Source: Sequoia sempervirens
Lineage: Eukaryota; Streptophyta; Pinopsida; Cupressales; Cupressaceae
Reading direction: 5' to 3'
DNA length: 64,000 bases
Assembly: GCA_007258455.2 (NCBI GenBank)
Contig: VDFB02000001.1
Location: 18,313,461 to 18,377,460, forward strand
Numbering within the stretch: the stretch's first letter is position 1; each line of letters opens with the position of its first letter. Under the pieces are notes generated by a model. It was not told where the DNA came from. It did not search any database and worked only from the letters and a program-made list of their open reading frames with translations. Below, in pieces: positions 35,640 to 47,500 of this stretch. The translations under genes were made by a program, and so were the position numbers.

Positions 35640-38190
35640 GTCATGACTTGTGAGGTCCTAGGACACCACCAATGCTTTGAGATCTGTTGTACGATGACCT
35701 AATCCATGATGTACTACTAAATGTCTAAGAAGCATTAGGAGCCCTTCTCTCAGGATGTACATCCTAATCATACAAATCTCTATAATATCTCTCTCTACCA
35801 CTATCCTTGACCAACTCCCGATCCATAGTTGCAACTAGTCCAGTGCAAATAGTTATAAACTCCAAAAATATCTACTTTGTTTCCTACCTTTGTGCCACCA
35901 CCCGATCTCTCTCCAAATAGGTTCTATCTCTCTCCATCCATATCTCATCTCTCCTAGCAACCACCACTCTAACCTGCTCCTCCAACACCTCAACCATGGC
36001 CTGTAAATCAGCCAACCACTGATGAATGGGACCCTCCTACTATCCTGGCCTCTCTCCCTCATCAACATCCCACTCCTCAAAAATACAATCTAAGAGTTCC
36101 CTCTCCTAATCCCACATATCCTCCTCTATAAAATCATCATCTATGTCCCCGTATCCTACCCATAGTAGACCAAGGGCATCTATCTCTACCTCCTCCCCAA
36201 AAACCTCCTCCATGATGACCTCCTCCATAACTACCTCCTTTACAACATGCTCCTCCCCAATGGCCTCCTCTATAACAACCTCTTCTCCTACACTAACCTC
36301 CAACATAGGTACATCCTCTCCCTCCTTGTCATCCTCATGGATTGGTGAAAAATATCTACCTTTGCCTCTACCACCTTGCCAACCACATTGAAAACCCCTC
36401 CTGCCTCCTCTCCCATCATCCCTTCCACCTCAACCACCTCCTCTGCCACCATGTCGACCTTGTCGTCCTATCCCTCGATCCTCTACAGGTGTTAGCTGAT
36501 CAATATATGTATATGGCATAAGCCTATGTTGTGCCCACTAGATTTAAAATGCCATTGTCATCCTCCGATACATAGCTCCACCCCTCCATCCCAACTAAAT
36601 AGGTTGTAGTGCATCTATGTTTTCCTCCACCATCACTATAGGAATATGTGGCCCCCATAGAGGAACTTTCCTTGAAGATTGAGAAAACTCAAGTCAGCCT
36701 TGTGGCACATCTTGAACCTTGCCAAACTATTGGAGCACTCTATCTTATAGGTGTATCTCAATGATATAAACTCTCAAAACAGTCCTCCCAATCAAAAATT
36801 GTGTCTTTTGATAGAAAGGTAGGTGTCGATTCTTATCTCACCATTGTACATAATCCATGTAGGGCCTCCATATAAACTACACGAGGGTTTCAATAGCATT
36901 CCTCCATCATCTGGTGTCCCCAACATGAGTTTTATTGATAGTGCCAACATATCAAAAAACATACGGAGATCTATCATCCAGCTCATATACAAAAAGTGAG
37001 CAAAAAATAGCAATGTGCTCCTATGCCTAGATCATTAGAAGAGTATTACCATAGCTCATAGATTGTGCCTCCCTGTACGCTATATCATGTAAGTAGAAGT
37101 ATAACATCACTAGTATACACGTGCCCCTTACATATACAACTTGTTTCTTTAACATCCCTACCAACATCTCCCCCCAACCCATAGGAAACCCATGCCCTCA
37201 ATGGTCAAGTAGCACAATCTCACCAATCAACATACAAAATAAACAATCCATCCACTCATATCTATCTTCCAGTACATGCCATTTGATCTCATACTGTTTG
37301 ATACCAAGTTTTCTAACATCCTCATGCTCATAATAACAAGTGATCTCATTGTAATCCCTATGGGTATCATAGTAGACCCTCTCACCCCTGATTGGTAACC
37401 AAAGTATCATATAGACATCCTCCAATATAATGGTCACCTCTCCTATAGGAAAATGAAAAGAGGAAGTCTCTAAATTCTATCACTCGCAAAGTGTGGTAAG
37501 CATCCCTTAGTTTTTCAGAATGGTGGGCATAAATGTCACATTATGTAGTCCAAGATTCCATATTACCTACTTATACACTACACAACTTGTCTCGCAACTT
37601 GTACATTATCGGCCTCGACTCCTGGGTATATATCAGATTAAAAAAAAACTACAAATGCATAGCAAATATGTTGTGTCAGAAATACAAATCCAATTTTTAC
37701 ACTATAAAATTTCAAATAAAATTGACAAGAAAATGTGTCATTTTATTATCAAATGTATCGTACAATACAAATGTGTCATTTAAAATTGCAAATGCATTGC
37801 ATAAATTCCTATGCTTCATACAACATCGCACATGCATCACACACTATGCATGTATAACACAAGGTAGCCATGCACACAATCATGCATATGGGTTTTAAAA
37901 TCAAATGTGGTGCATAAATACATATGTGACACTGTATTTATCAAATGCGACTCACAATGACAAATGATTTGATACAAAAAGAAACTGAAAACAGGCCTTG
38001 ACATGTTTTTACATATGTGTTGTATTGTGAGCAAATGCATCACATACGAATGCATATGTGTTGAATGCAAAACGATGCATTTGTAAATTAAAATTTAAGG
38101 TCCTAAAAAATGTGTGAAAAATCAAATTTCAAAGGTTAGTTTTAGGGCATGTACTAGGAGTCCTGCATGGGTTAGCCGTCAGAAATTCCT
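35640..38190 (-). pseudogene. E1 antisense gene: plant mobile domain (PMD)-like protein
   Basis: Counterpart of the E3 antisense gene. The PMD match reads FSFHFPIGEV (in a broken frame) and then the open stretch 37437-37198: MTIILEDVYMILWLPIRGER, VYYDTHRDYNEITCYY, and further KQYEIKWHVLEDRYEWMDC. The C-terminal half has an acidic Glu/Val-rich stretch (36306-36106) and an Arg/Glu coiled-coil-like stretch (about 36080-35880). The TATA box at 38319-38311 and a TGCATCAC-like tract between box and PMD match the E3 layout. Many stops show it is dead. End points are approximate. I infer one ancestral gene carried by both elements. Confidence 0.7.
37660..38090. repeat. Degenerate AATGCATCACA / ATGTGTCAT repeats in the E1 antisense gene
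   Basis: Short irregular repeats of TGCAT, TGTGTCA and CATCACA at spacings of about 20-40 bases. The position matches the E3 tract at 29940-30300. Confidence 0.5.
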
Positions 38191-38310
38191 GATGCAATAT
38201 CCACAATGCTCTGTGTACAAAACAAGCAACTTTCTATCGAATAGCTCTAGAGGAAAATCAATGTTTTTCAAACATGAGGGATGAAAATGAATTCATTTTT
38301 CACCCAAATC

Positions 38311-38319
38311 CTATTTATA
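38311..38319 (-). promoter_or_regulatory. Antisense TATA box of the E1 PMD gene
   Basis: TATAAATAG on the - strand, identical to the E3 box at 30538-30530. The downstream sequence shares AATTCATTTTCA with E3. Confidence 0.6.
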
Positions 38320-38604
38320 CCTATGGTTTTGGAGGGTTTTCTCTCACACCTTTGTACTAGCCACACTATTTATAGGCTTCCAATAACCATTTCACATACC
38401 AAACTTCATTGAAACTGACTTTTATTGCCACCATCAAACCTCTGGCTATCAAATTACCTAATAATGACAATTTCCAATTTTTTTTGAAATTTTCAAAAAT
38501 TTGTCATATTTCCTGGGGGCATATCCTTACCTATTTCACATTGGGGCACAATTGGGGCATGTTATTTATTATTCTTTGACACACATTCCTAAATGGCATT
38601 ATGT

Positions 38605-38619
38605 CAAAGAGGGGCAAAC
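38605..38619 (+). other. E1 polypurine tract
   Basis: CAAAGAGGGGCAAAC abuts the LTR start. It is homologous to the E3 and E2 tracts. Confidence 0.75.
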
Positions 38620-40504
38620 TATAGACACTAAAAACTGTCCTAAGCCTGTGATTCTAATTTTCATCACAATTGTAATCTTCTTTTTAATAATTAAATAATG
38701 TTAATTGTTTAATTATTTTCTAAGGTCATTTTTCCTCTATTAATCAAATGACTTAAAGGGTATGTGTAGGATCATTATGGGCCAAAATGTGGTGATATGA
38801 TGAGTATTTCTAGGGTATGTGGTTGACGACCTTTTTTTTACCCAAAATTGATGAAACGAAAAGGGTTTTTAAAGGAGATTCTCAAATTTCCACTAATATA
38901 AATTATGTTTTACTTTGAATTTAATAAATAATTAATATTCATTTTCTATTTGAATTATGACTAAAGTCCTGATTGATAGGTTGATTGAAAAACATTTATA
39001 TCTTTCAAACAATATCACATTTTTTGAATCTGAAACATGTGTCACATTCTATGCTTTGCATACTATAGGATTAAAAAAAATGAATTTCATGAAGTTTTGA
39101 CCAAGTTAAGGTGGTCAGCCATACGAGTTTTAATTATTTTTTTAAGTTATAATAAAAACCTCATAATTAATTATTTACATGGAAAACAATTACAAAAAAA
39201 TATGCACCACATCAAGACATGAGTCATCTACTTATATATAAAATATTATAAAAAAATATTATTATTTTATTGTGGTTAGGGTGGTCAGTTGTACACCTTA
39301 TTTTTTCCCTAAAATTTAAGAACTACTGCATTGAAATTTCAAATTTTCACCAAATAGATTTAAAAAAAAAAACACCTAGTAGTTTAGAAACTACATTCAA
39401 TTTGCTATAGATTCTATTCTTATATATTTTTGAAATAATATAGATAACTTATTCAACTTTTTACGTCAAGTTTCCTAACTCTGATGTTTCTGAATTTTTT
39501 GCCACTTAAGGGCATGTTTTTTCCATAATGATCCTACACGTACCATTTAATTAATTAATTTTTACCTTTATTCTTCTTTGATTAATTAAATAAATATTAT
39601 TTCTTTAATTATGTCACTAATTAAATCTGTCCTCTATTAAATAATCATTTTTAATTATTTAATTAATTTCTATCACATTTTTTACTATAATTAAATAATC
39701 ACTTTAACTATTTAATTATTTTTTAGCCTTTTCTATCGTTAATTAAATAAATCTTTATTTATTTAATTTAATCCAAAACATTGAATGTTGAATTAAATTA
39801 TTAGTCAATTCATAAAAGGGTTTATCCATGGCATATTCTTTGTGATTAGATAATCTCTTTGTTATCTAATTAGTCATTTTCCACTTAAGTCTAGATTTAA
39901 TTAGATCAATTAGTTATTTGCTAATTTAATATTTGATAATTTTTGACAAATAGACTTTCTGGTTTAATCATTCAATTATCTAGATTTATTCCTATCTTCT
40001 AGGTGCAAACATTTATTAATTAAATAACTTTAATTATTTAATTAATTTATTCTTATCATTTATCTTCATCAATCTTTATCTTTACATGTTGTCTCTATTC
40101 TTCTAAGTCTCATCTAGTTTTAACTAAACATTAAATTATTATTTAATGTAATCTCCACCTTTTATTCTTTTTTAACTTGCACTAATTCAACCCTAATTCA
40201 AATGCATGCCACATCTCTCAATTTTAATCATCGATTTAACTTTCAATCTAAGCATGTCATTCAAAAATCAAATTTCTATAAATTGGCTTTACTTTCATCA
40301 TTATTAATCTCAAAATCTTATGACTTTTGGAAACAATCAACTTTGGAATCTTTGATGTTTTTCTAATAACACTATCGTGAGGCTATGATTGGTGACACAT
40401 TCTTGTATTTATGCTTTTTATTCCATTATTCTTTGTTGTTAGTGTAGGTTTGGTTTGAGTTTATGTATTCTACTACTTAAATTTATGAATTTCCCTGTGT
40501 TACA
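38620..40504 (+). repeat. E1 3' LTR, interrupted by DNA transposon copy A
   Basis: Starts TATAGACACTAAAAACTG (TG decayed to TA) and ends TTTCCCTGTGTTACA. Without copy A (38758-39544) it is about 1.1 kb, close to the E3 LTR length. It shares the leading GACAC...CCTAAGCCTG and the TTAATTAAATAA-rich body. The matching 5' LTR lies left of the window. Confidence 0.75.
38758..39544 (+). mobile_element. Small inverted-repeat DNA transposon, copy A
   Basis: 787 bp with terminal inverted repeats of about 22 bp: it starts GGGTATGTGTAGGATCATTA and its end, read inverted, is GGTACGTGTAGGATCATTAT. Two full-length relatives lie at 55044 and 58929. The interior is AT-rich, codes for no transposase and contains two GGTGGTCAG phrases (near 39109 and 39280). 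The flanks (TTAAA left, ATTTA right) give no clean duplication. It sits in the E1 LTR, so it is younger than E1. Confidence 0.8.
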
Positions 40505-40519
40505 CTCTAATTGGAGTCT

Positions 40520-41179
40520 TGGATGAAAATGAGTGAAATAACCTTGTATTTATACAATTTTATGCCAAATTTTCCATAATTACAACACTACAAGTCAACA
40601 TAAGATCTAAGAAAATAAAATCCCAACAAGAATTTGAATTTAAGTTAATTTTAAGACACATGGTACTCATACATTGGTCAGAAGTGGCTTATGAGTCCCA
40701 TTAGGCTAGGCTATGGGACACATTTTTCAAGAAAAGTTTAGATTCATGTAAAATTAGGATCAAGGTCCCAAAACATAGGTGGGACCCATATGCCCAAGGT
40801 GGCTTATGAGTCCTATATCACTAAATTTGAGCCCTACAATCCAAAAACACTTGAATTATGATTGGATGGTGATTTATGTTAGGATCATCCTCAAAAAGAT
40901 GCATTAATTAAGGCTTGTGGATGCAAAATAAGGCCAAATAAGGTATAAAGAAGCTCAATTAATTAATGAAACCATAGATAAGTGTGAAAGTGTGGTACAA
41001 CACTTTACAACACCCTAAATAAGGCACAACTAGGACCATTTAGGTTACAAGGGCCCAAGATCTAATGTGAATGTGTTAAACACATTACAACACTAAATCA
41101 AGGCAACATTAAGCTCAATTTAACAAGGAGGAACCAAATAAGTTTGGAAATGTCACATATGATATTTTTTGATAGTACA
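40520..41179 (-). repeat. E4 3' LTR
   Basis: On the + strand it begins TGGATGAAAATGAG and ends TTTTGATAGTACA, giving TG...CA termini and 660 bp. The first roughly 360 bases match 63645-64000 (for example AATAACCTTGTATTTATAC and GAGTCCCATTAGGCTAGGC). Only 15 bases separate it from the E1 LTR end. Confidence 0.85.
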
Positions 41180-41195
41180 TTTAGCCCCCACTTTA
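41180..41195 (-). other. E4 polypurine tract
   Basis: On the - strand the bases before the 3' LTR read TAAAGTGGGGGCTAAA, directly followed by TGTACTATC, the LTR start. This fixes the E4 orientation. Confidence 0.75.
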
Positions 41196-43008
41196 GTGAG
41201 AGGATGAACTTGCTTCAAAATCACACTAAAGTAGACCAACACACATCAAGAGGGGTCCCAATACACTAATTTGCTAGTAAGATAGGATGGAAATGATCAA
41301 GAGGGGTGATCAAGCCCCTAGGATCAAGATTCTATAGTAGACCAACATTGGAAAAAAAGGAAACACATGGAAAGTGATATAAGGAGCAATAACAAGGAAT
41401 AAGCATACACTACCAAAGACAAAGAGAAAACAAAAACAAAAATAAAAAGAGGGGTTGATCAAGCTTTGATTTTTTGTCCATCGTGATGTGGATCAGATCT
41501 AGGTTGTTTGTCCAAAATATGCATGCTCACTCTGAGGCAATAAAACTCTGAGGCAATAAAACTTCATGTTGTCTGATGGGTGAGTATCCAAAGAGGTGAG
41601 ACACATACACACATGATCGATATGCACTCACACACTGTACAAGCAAGTGGCTATGGGAAATGCATGCCTAAGTTCAGCTTCCCATTCAACTAGACCAAAG
41701 CTATACCTCTTGATAACTTAAGGCACCACACAACAATGAACTTCAAGCTTCATGAGTCAAGAAAAATTTTGTATGCTTGATACTCATGAACAAACAAGAT
41801 GGCTCCATAGGCATGAAAAGTGTGTTATGCAGGGTGGCCATATAACCAAAATTGTAAATGCAACATACTATGAGGTACATTGAAAGGAGCCTTTCTTAGT
41901 TCGTGTAAGGTATTAACTTAGGGAACATCATTCCTAATGTCTCCAAAAGAGGACCAATCAAAGAATAAATCATTCATAACTTAGGGGATGTAGTGTATCA
42001 TATCAAGCCACTAAGAGGAATATAATATGCTAAGAAATATCACACTCTTGAGGGACATCACACCCAATGTCCCCAAAAAGTGAAAGATACATCACATGAA
42101 GTAAGAAGATTACACCATGAAACATGAAATGGAAAAGAATAATTCAAATGTATGCCCCCAATTTAAAGAAATTGCTAAACACCATGCTATAAGTAATTAC
42201 TTTAAAGTAGAAAATGATAAATTCTAACAATAGAGAAGACATGAGAGCTAACTTGAAATACCTATGCCAAGTCATATGTTTCCAAATAAAGCTGCATCAT
42301 GAAAAGGACAAGGGGTTGCCCCAAAAATGGAACTCCAAACACATGAGGGATCCATGGATTTAGGGTTAGTATGTTCTTCCTAGAATATTTTTAGAAAACT
42401 TGAAATTGTCATCATTCCCCAAATACTCATAGAACTAGAAGAATGACACAAAGAGAGTGAAAACAAAGAAAAACCTTTTGGGTCAACATGGAAGAGACAT
42501 GAATATCTCGACGCCTTGTGTCATCCCCAAAAGGAAAACATAGGACAAATGAGAAGATAAATAAAAATATTTAGGGTCAACATGGAAAAGACATGAATGT
42601 ATCGATTCCTTGCATCATCCCCAAGAGGAAAACACAAGAAAAATGAAAAGGTAAAGAAAAATATTTTGGGTCAACATGGAAGAGACATGAATGTCTCGAT
42701 GCCTTGCATCATCCCCAAAAGGGAAACACGTGACAAATGAAAAGATAAAGAAAAATATTTTGGGTCAACATAGAAGAGACATGAATGTATCAATTCCTTA
42801 CATCATCCCCAAAAGGAAAACACAAGAAAAAGGAAAAAAAAGAATAAAGGAAAAGGTAAAAGATTTACGATATAGAGAACAATGTAGGTAAAAATAGAGG
42901 AATGTCACAAAGAGAGAGAGATACATCAAATAGAATGGCATGGGGGATCGCATAACACACATGCAATCACACAAAGAACATGCAAAAGAAAATAATGCAA
43001 AATACTAG
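41196..43008 (-). other. E4 3' untranslated region
   Basis: Non-coding region between the gag-protease stop and the PPT. Apart from the 94-bp array at 42480-42836 I see only A-rich sequence and loosely repeated phrases such as AGGGACATCA(C/T)...AATGTC at about 41930 and 42055. Confidence 0.6.
42480..42836. repeat. 94-bp tandem repeat, nearly four copies
   Basis: Units start at 42480, 42574, 42668 and 42762, each with GGGTCAACAT(G/A)GAA(A/G)AGACA and later CATCCCCAA(A/G)AGG. The period is exactly 94 for all three steps; the last unit is partial. It lies in the E4 3' untranslated region, a place where Tat-type elements are known to grow tandem arrays. Confidence 0.88.
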
Positions 43009-46000
43009 TTAGGAACATGCGAGTACACCTATTAGCAAGTCATCTACATCCCAATCATGTTCATTGTATACGGGAGCTAGAAAACTAGCCAAAGGGACAA
43101 TAGAAAGTGTCAAACTAGGGTCGTTAATAAGTTCAATGCTCTTCCTAAGAGAATTATCATGTAAGCTCATAGAAGAGGAAATGAATGTGTTCAACACATT
43201 ATGTACCTCCCTGTCAACTTTAGCAATCTCCTCATCGTCATCTAAATTAATCACAATAGGAGGTCTAATGATAATATCCAAAGAAGGATTTAGCTCTTGT
43301 TGTGGTTGTGGTATAGGATCTTTTGTTATGAAAAAGAGGGAGACTCATCGTGTATTTCTTTATTCAAGTTTGGATTTTTATTTTCTTTATTTATTTTTTT
43401 CATTTAACCTTCAAGCAAGAGCACGATGTCTATGCCTACATTCTCTAGCATGTCTATTTCTTTTAATATGACTTTCAAGTTGTGTTTGTGTAGGAGCAGG
43501 TGTATCAAACATAGGTTTATTTTCTTCCCTAAGGGGAGGAGGAGAATGAACCATGGAAGGTTGTTCAACCACTTTCTCTTTAGCTTTGTAAACTTGCTTT
43601 ATCTTAGGAGGTGTGACAGGATTGTTTTCTTTATCTCTTGTTCATTTTTAGGAAATAGGGAAAGAATTTATCTTAGGTTGCTCTTGGTTACTTGGAGTGT
43701 CTTTAGGCTCAATCATGGTTTTGTCAAGGATTTTAGGTTTGGTCATAGGTTGAGGCATGTTTTTAAGGGATAGTTTTGCTATACATTTCACCTTGAACTA
43801 TTGGTAGGATTTGAAAAAGAAGTCTTCTCGAGGTTTAATAAGTCCAATATGCTTAGACCAAAAGAAATATAATGAAATTTTCCCTCAGAGAAAAAGGATT
43901 AAAGCCACTATGGTGGAGTAAAAATTTCATTGTCCAAGGGAAACTTTAAGAATTTATGCACGACCAATGGGACAGCTTCAATGCAGCATATCCATGGGTA
44001 ACCAAGCTTCACATAGAATTGGTCTGATGTCAAGATGATGGAGTATGAGACATCTAATGTTTTTGGTCCTATTTGTAAAGGTAAGGTGAGCAATCCCATC
44101 ATAGGGAAAGTGAAACCATTATGTGTCTTTATCCATGCATTTGGTTTATCATAAGTTTTTTGATAGAGCTCATGCACAAGTAAGAATTCCTCAGTGATCA
44201 TATTCTCTCCATAGACATGATTAATTAATATCCCATTAGTGGGCTTATCATTGATTCGACTGGCTATGTAAAGAGGACCGTCAGGTGCATGTCTAAGTAT
44301 ATCTTTAGATGAGAAAGAAATTCCAAGAGGATTTTTAGTTTGGCCCTTACAAGATTAAGTTTCGATCAATGCAATCAAACCTTTTTCAATATTATCCAGA
44401 GGATCTTGTTCAATGGTATCCATAGGAATTTGTTGAATTGTATCCATGTTCTCATCATCCGTGTCAACATTCATCACATCATTCTTTGAAGTTTCACTAG
44501 CTTTGACAAACAAAATATTATGTTTTGGAATATGGTTGGTAAAGATTTGTAAATTTTGGTTAGGAGGGGCAACAAACTTATTTCCTAGATCATTAACACC
44601 TACAACTATAAGACGACTAGAATCAATGAGGTCTTGCATAATATGTTTAAGATGCTTATAATGTTCCATGTCATGTCCATTTTGTTAGTGATAATGGAAA
44701 TATGAATTGGATCTAAATTTCAAAGGTAAGGGTTTATTAGGATAAATATTTTTAACGGGAGGCATGGTGATCATATTTTGTTCTAAAAGTTGTGACATTG
44801 TGTTATGGAGGGTGTTAGGTAAGGGAGTGAATTTTCTATTCAAATCCCCAAATGCGAAAAGAGTTGTCTTCCTTATAGAAGCCACTTGGGTATCAACATG
44901 TTGAGTTGTTTGTTGAGGGAGATTTAGTTTAAGGAATCCTTTATTCTATTTTCTAAGAGGTTGATAATTGTTTTGGTTTTCAGATTTGGACTTCTTAGGA
45001 TGGCTAGAGGTGGGTTTTTTTTCACGACTACTAACTAAATTTTGATAATCACGAAGGGTAGTACACAAGTGGAAGAAGGAGAGAAAATTCATCATGGTAA
45101 GCTTATCTTGTATCTTACTTTGTAAGTTCTCAATGAACATCCTTTGAAGGAGAGGGTCAAGAATATTTACATCAATTTGGGAGTAAACCAATTGATATCA
45201 TGAAACAAAGTTGGTAATCTTTTCCTCTTCCTTTTGCTTACATCTCATCAGATTGGCTAAGTTCATCTTAGGATTCATATCCACTTGGAAATGGTTTATA
45301 AAGGCCTCAACAGGTTCATTGAATGAATGAATTGAGTTATTCAGTAATGAAGAAAACCATTCTAAGGTAGTATCCTTCAAGGATCTAGAGAAAATCTTAG
45401 CCAAGAGCTTATCCTCAAGAACAAAGTCACTACAAACAACGGTATAAGAGGAAACATGGTTAGAAGGATCTCTTTTCTACCTATATTTCTTGAATCTAGG
45501 AACCTCTATACCTTGTGGTATTGGAATTCTCAATATCTCCAAGGATAAGGGATTGCTTTTGACATAATATGTACATTGGCAATTTTGATTTTGGCTGATA
45601 GTGCAAATTTATTTTTAAAGGAATGAAATGGTTTGTAATAGTTGATTTATGAGAGAATCATTGTTTTCATTTCGAGACAGAGGTGAATATGGTTGTTTTG
45701 TGTATGTGTTCGAGGGCCAAGTGAACATAATTCTTTTAGGAGGTAAATTGGTAAGAGATATGGTATGCAATGCCACAAAGGCACTAAGGATGCTAGCAGA
45801 AATACCCAAGGAAGGAATCACATTAGTAGTAGGTTGCATCATTGTTGTAACTCGAGGGTTTGTATAGGTAGAGATAGAGGTAATGGTTGTGGGAGGAGGA
45901 ATTTTAATTCCTCCTTGATTTGTAGCATTGTTCAAAGGTAAAGGACAACTAGTGGTTGAGGTAAGATGTGATCCAAAAATATAAATTATGTTATGCATAA

Positions 46001-46296
46001 GATCAAATCCTTCTTCACTTTCAATCATATGATGTAAGTTATCTATGGCAGGGATAGAAGTGGTTGAATTTTTTTTCAATACTTATTTGATTTTGTAGGT
46101 TTGCTAAGTCTTCATGAACTTGGATTATGTTTTCTTACGAAATACTAGCAACCATTGTTTCAACACTTGTCACACTAATTGAAGGAAAAGCGTTGTTAAG
46201 GTTATGGTCCATACCTAGTGAACTAGTTTCAACACTAGTATTCAAAGAGCTAGACAACCTAAGATCCAAGATGATTGTGCTATTGTAGGATGACAT
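43009..46296 (-). pseudogene. E4 gag-protease frame without polymerase
   Basis: Starts at the ATG at 46296 (MSSYNSTIILDLRLSSSL). The capsid-like part reads AKIFSRSLKDTTLEWFSSLL, EPVEAFINHFQVDM, then MFIENLQSKIQDKLT and TTLRDYQNLV (45404-44946). The nucleocapsid motif (about 44700-44620) reads YHQNGHDMEHYKHLKHIM, with Tyr where a Cys is usual. The protease (44310-43908) reads LYIASRINDKPTNGILI then NHVYGENM, so the catalytic D-x-G is lost, followed by SDQFYVKLGYPWI. The end is basic (IKRNRHARECRHRHRA), then acidic (INLDDDEEIAKVDRE), stopping at 43009. No RT follows. Frameshifts and stops occur throughout. Confidence 0.75.
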
Positions 46297-46431
46297 GAGT
46301 CTCGAGCTTCATCTCACTATAGTATTAGTAATAGGACACTAAGTAGAAAAGCTCATACATAGGACAAAAAATGAAATGTGATGTAGAATGAGGGTGCTAA
46401 ACTTCAAAAAATGTCAAATGACTAATCCTAA

Positions 46432-47293
46432 TGAGGGAGCAAACCCGAGACAAAGAATAACACTCACAAAATAGAGAATAATATTTTATTCAAAAATATG
46501 GAACTCTTACATGCAGAGGATCTCAAATCGTCGAGCTCTGTGATACATTCAAATTACAGACTTACAAAAAATTACCCAGATCCCCTTTTGCACCATGCGA
46601 ACTTCTTTTCCCAAAAAGTTACTCAAAAATCAGAAACAAGCCCATAAATAGCCCCTTTTTGGCTTGGAACAAAAAACAACATTTGAGTTATGAGTTTTGG
46701 TGGTTTGGAGCCAAAATTACAATTTGAAATTCTAATTTAAATTCACATTCAAAAATTAGTACATGTCTAAAATATGCACCAACTTCTAGAAGCCATAACT
46801 TTTAATCCGACTGTTGGATCTTGAATGATAATACCTTCTCTGAAAGCTCTCGAAAAGACAATTTTATACAAAGTAGAATCTATGGGGCCCACTTTGGTGT
46901 TTCCACAAATTTTCAGGCCCATCCGGGACCATTTAGTGCCTCAAACTGAGCTCGGAAGGTTTTTTAGGGAAAAAAGCAGAAACTAGAACTTGAATAGCTT
47001 TCAAACCGTGAATGATTTTGACCTGATTCTTTCGCCAAAGTGTTTATTTTTCCATCCAGAACCTTCCCATAATTTTTTGTCTTCTCATGCCTTAAAATTG
47101 ACAACTGCTAAAAATAACAGTTGAGCAGAAAAAGCAGAAAAGCAATTCTGAAAGTTGGAAAATCTTATTCGATGAAAAGGGTATTCAAAAATGCAAAAAA
47201 CATCTACAAAAAGAAAACAATAGGAACATAAATGGAAAACATATTTTTGGGTGATGCAAGATTGCCCTCACACCACTGGATGCTCCTGCATCA
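46432..47293 (-). repeat. E5 3' LTR
   Basis: Direct repeat of 51909-52773. On the + strand it opens TGAGGGAGCAAACC and closes GGATGCTCCTGCATCA. The copies agree closely, with a 4-base AGGA insertion near the end of the other one. The end next to integrase has no clear PPT. Confidence 0.85.
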
Positions 47294-47324
47294 GACACCT
47301 AGGGTAATTTGAGAAGTGACCCCA

Positions 47325-47500
47325 TCACGTCTCAGATGATTGAGGAAAACCCAAATGGTCAACCTTTGCCTTAGACAACCAGGATGAATCTTCCACAGGC
47401 CTTCCTCTCCACTTCACCAAATATTCTTCATATTGCCTATTTTTGGTATTCCTTCCCACACAGCTATCTAAGATTTCTTCAATCTACTCCTCTGAAGTAG
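47325..47500 (-). pseudogene. E5 chromodomain
   Basis: After an in-frame TAG at 47484 the frame continues as IEEILDSCVGRNTKNRQYEE, YLVKWRGRPVEDSSWLSKAK, then VDHLGFPQSSET and TGA at 47325. YxxYLVKWxGxPxEDxxW is the chromodomain core, which in chromoviruses directs integration towards marked chromatin. The TAG probably replaces a sense codon. Beyond that stop the domain is intact. Confidence 0.85.

Larger units (their letters stand above)
33618..40504 (+). mobile_element. E1, right part: 3' region, antisense gene and 3' LTR
   Basis: This continues E1 after the E2 insertion. The opening aligns with E3 from about 24790 (shared GTACCATGGTGAAAAC near 33812, matching 24997), so roughly 450 bases of E1 integrase end are missing at the E2 junction. 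Order: repeat-rich 3' region, antisense PMD gene, PPT at 38605-38619, LTR to 40504. Confidence 0.85.
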
